NCBI GenBank assembly: GCA_947500445.1
Contig: CANMSB010000003.1
Span: 1 to 64,000, forward strand
From: an uncultured Flavobacteriaceae bacterium
GTDB lineage: Bacteria > Bacteroidota > Bacteroidia > Flavobacteriales > Flavobacteriaceae
Direction of reading: 5' to 3'
Length of the DNA: 64,000 nt
Position numbers and translations under genes: made by a program. This document shows positions 62,719 to 64,000 of this stretch, one piece after another. Every line of letters starts with the position of its first letter. Position 1 is the first letter of the stretch. The notes under the pieces are model-generated. The model was given only the letters and a program-made list of their open reading frames with translations, did not search any database and was not told where the DNA came from.

Positions 62719-64000
62719 ATGAAAAAGCTATTGTTATCATCTATAGCGTTTGTTTTTTTGCTCACTAGTTGTGGGTCCGGAACAAAAGGAGAGCTAGTTG
62801 GAGCCCAAGGAAAAAAGTGGTATCCCGAAAAACCTTATGGAATGGAACTGATCCCTAGAGGGTCTTTCATCATGGGTAAGTCCGAGGAGGACCAGGCTAA
62901 AGTATTGAACGCCCCTACGAAAACCGTTACGGTACGCTCGTTCTATATGGACGACACTGAAATTACCAATAGCGAATACCGTCAATTTGTGGAGTGGGTG
63001 AAAGATTCCATTACACGAACGCGTCTGGCCATGTTGGCAGATGAGTTGGGACTAGGGCCCGATGATGGTGGTATTGGGGAGTATGCGTTCAAAGACGCCG
63101 ATACGACCAAATCGTCCGCATACCAAAAGTACATGCTCGACAATTATGCGGGAATGGGTGAAACTGGTTTCGAAGGACGGGCATTGAATACTGACGAAGA
63201 TTTGGTATGGGAGACCAGCGAGTATCCCGACGAGTATTATGTTGAGGTAATGGATTCGTTATATATCCCTGAAGAGGAATCGTATAACGGACAACGTACC
63301 ATCGACGTTACCAAATTGAAATACAAGTATACATGGATGGATATCGAGGCTGCCGCACGTTCCAAAACAGGCCGAAGAAAAGACTTCATCCGACAGGAAG
63401 AACTTGAAATTTATCCCGATACAACGGTTTGGATCCGCGATTTCGAATACTCGTACAACGAGCCCATGCACAACGATTATTTCTGGCATGATGCATACAG
63501 CGATTATCCTGTGGTAGGGGTAAACTGGAAGCAGGCAAAAGCCTTCTGTAACTGGAGAACGAAGTTTAAGAACGATGACCAGAAAGATCGTGGCAAGCAG
63601 TTCGTAAACAAGTTCCGATTACCGACAGAGGCCGAATGGGAATATGCCGCTAGAGGTGGTATCGAAGGAGGTACCTACCCATGGGGCGGACCTTACGTGA
63701 TCAGTGATACCGGATGCTTTATGGCAAACTTCAAACCACAGCGTGGAGATTATGCCGCAGATGCCGCACTCTACACGGTAGAAGCCAAGTCCTATGAGCC
63801 CAACGATTTTAACTTGTACAACATGGCCGGTAACGTATCGGAATGGACAAATTCAAGCTATGATCCTAGTTCTTACGATTATGTATCTACAATGAACCCC
63901 AACGGTGGTGATGGCAGCAATGCCCGTAAAGTAATCCGTGGGGGATCTTGGAAAGATGTTGCTTACTTCTTACAGGTAAGTACCAGGGATTACGAATACT
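62719..64000 (+). CDS. gldK: Gliding motility/type IX secretion lipoprotein GldK (3' end outside window)
   Basis: 427 codons are visible, running off the right edge. ATG 62719 gives a lipoprotein signal (MKKLLLSSIAFVFLLTSC). The mature part starts GKKWYPEKPYGMELIPRGSFIMGKSEED, and the FGE-sulfatase fold follows: FYMDDTEITNSEYRQFVEW, VVGVNWKQAKAFCNWR, FRLPTEAEWEYAARGG, NMAGNVSEWT and KVIRGGSWKD. GldK (PorK) forms the periplasmic ring of the type IX system with GldN. GldJ has the same fold, but the topA-adjacent context favours gldK. gldL, gldM and gldN probably follow. Confidence 0.9.
   Translation, partial: MKKLLLSSIAFVFLLTSCGSGTKGELVGAQGKKWYPEKPYGMELIPRGSFIMGKSEEDQAKVLNAPTKTVTVRSFYMDDTEITNSEYRQFVEWVKDSITRTRLAMLADELGLGPDDGGIGEYAFKDADTTKSSAYQKYMLDNYAGMGETGFEGRALNTDEDLVWETSEYPDEYYVEVMDSLYIPEEESYNGQRTIDVTKLKYKYTWMDIEAAARSKTGRRKDFIRQEELEIYPDTTVWIRDFEYSYNEPMHNDYFWHDAYSDYPVVGVNWKQAKAFCNWRTKFKNDDQKDRGKQFVNKFRLPTEAEWEYAARGGIEGGTYPWGGPYVISDTGCFMANFKPQRGDYAADAALYTVEAKSYEPNDFNLYNMAGNVSEWTNSSYDPSSYDYVSTMNPNGGDGSNARKVIRGGSWKDVAYFLQVSTRDYEY

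Noticed and set aside
62719-64000. GldJ or a sulfatase-modifying enzyme
   Set aside because: The lipoprotein form, the WYPEKPYGMELIPRGSFIMGKSEED start and the topA/ureohydrolase context fit GldK; the visible part also lacks evidence of a sulfatase partner.

Overview
This is a continuous chromosomal segment from a member of the Bacteroidota, almost certainly a gliding marine-type Flavobacteriaceae. The evidence is a gldK-type gliding/type IX secretion gene at the right edge, a PorP/SprF protein and a type IX C-terminal sorting domain, promoters of the Bacteroidota form TTTG-N19-TAnnTTTG, lipoprotein signals, a mevalonate pathway with a GYDIA-type kinase, and flavobacterial gene order throughout. 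Most of it is well-kept housekeeping sequence. The accessory features are repeats, one insertion and one toxin-antitoxin pair.

Layout. 1-2190: a 7-bp tandem array, then a purine nucleoside phosphorylase, a TIGR04282 transferase and a rhodanese, which look like the tail of an arsenosugar-type gene cluster. 2274-3875: a GH32 fructanase lipoprotein. 3876-4331: non-coding. 4332-8874: DUF1800, DUF1501 (Tat signal plus type IX sorting domain) and a PorP/SprF-SPOR fusion. 8903-11751: ADP-ribosylglycohydrolase, a methylthioribose-kinase-like kinase and a DinB-like protein. 11858-11930: tRNA-Phe. 12079-19828: coaX, outer-membrane protein, TPR protein, lptC, small membrane protein, CNNM/CorC protein and a PpiD-like chaperone. 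19898-22128: GYDIA kinase and HMG-CoA reductase. 22280-26026: DPP-IV-like peptidase and POT peptide transporter. 26033-31154: comEC, NlpC/P60 peptidase, lpxB, small membrane protein, surE. 31335-33467: C-terminal processing protease. 33540-34734: msrB, and msrA broken by a small inverted-repeat element. 34850-35674: nuclease. 35687-42914: rodA, mrdA, mreD, mreC, mreB, purH. 43143-43731: HigBA-type toxin-antitoxin pair. 43859-45574: GAF protein and an unknown lipoprotein. 45923-50009: metal-handling operon (HYC_CC_PP protein, HMA-MauE protein, TonB receptor, HMA protein). 50132-57192: groL, groES, secG, TPR protein, lptE, a sigma-54 activator, miaB. 57340-58623: LVIVD lipoprotein. 58873-64000: topA, a ureohydrolase-fold protein with a degenerate metal site, and gldK (cut by the window edge).

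The best finds are: (1) a 159-bp MITE-like element whose removal with one TTA duplicate restores msrA exactly in frame, plus scattered relatives of its ends; (2) a ureohydrolase-like protein lacking canonical metal ligands, next to gldK; (3) a dyad plus sigma-54-type promoter before groES, in the same cluster as a receiver-less sigma-54 activator; (4) an in-frame array of palindromic intergenic-type repeats inside a TonB receptor; (5) a phosphorylase with Asp where human PNP has Asn243, beside an arsenosugar-type transferase; (6) heptad-phased repeat tracts at two places. I did not see a CRISPR array, prophage, integrase or restriction system.
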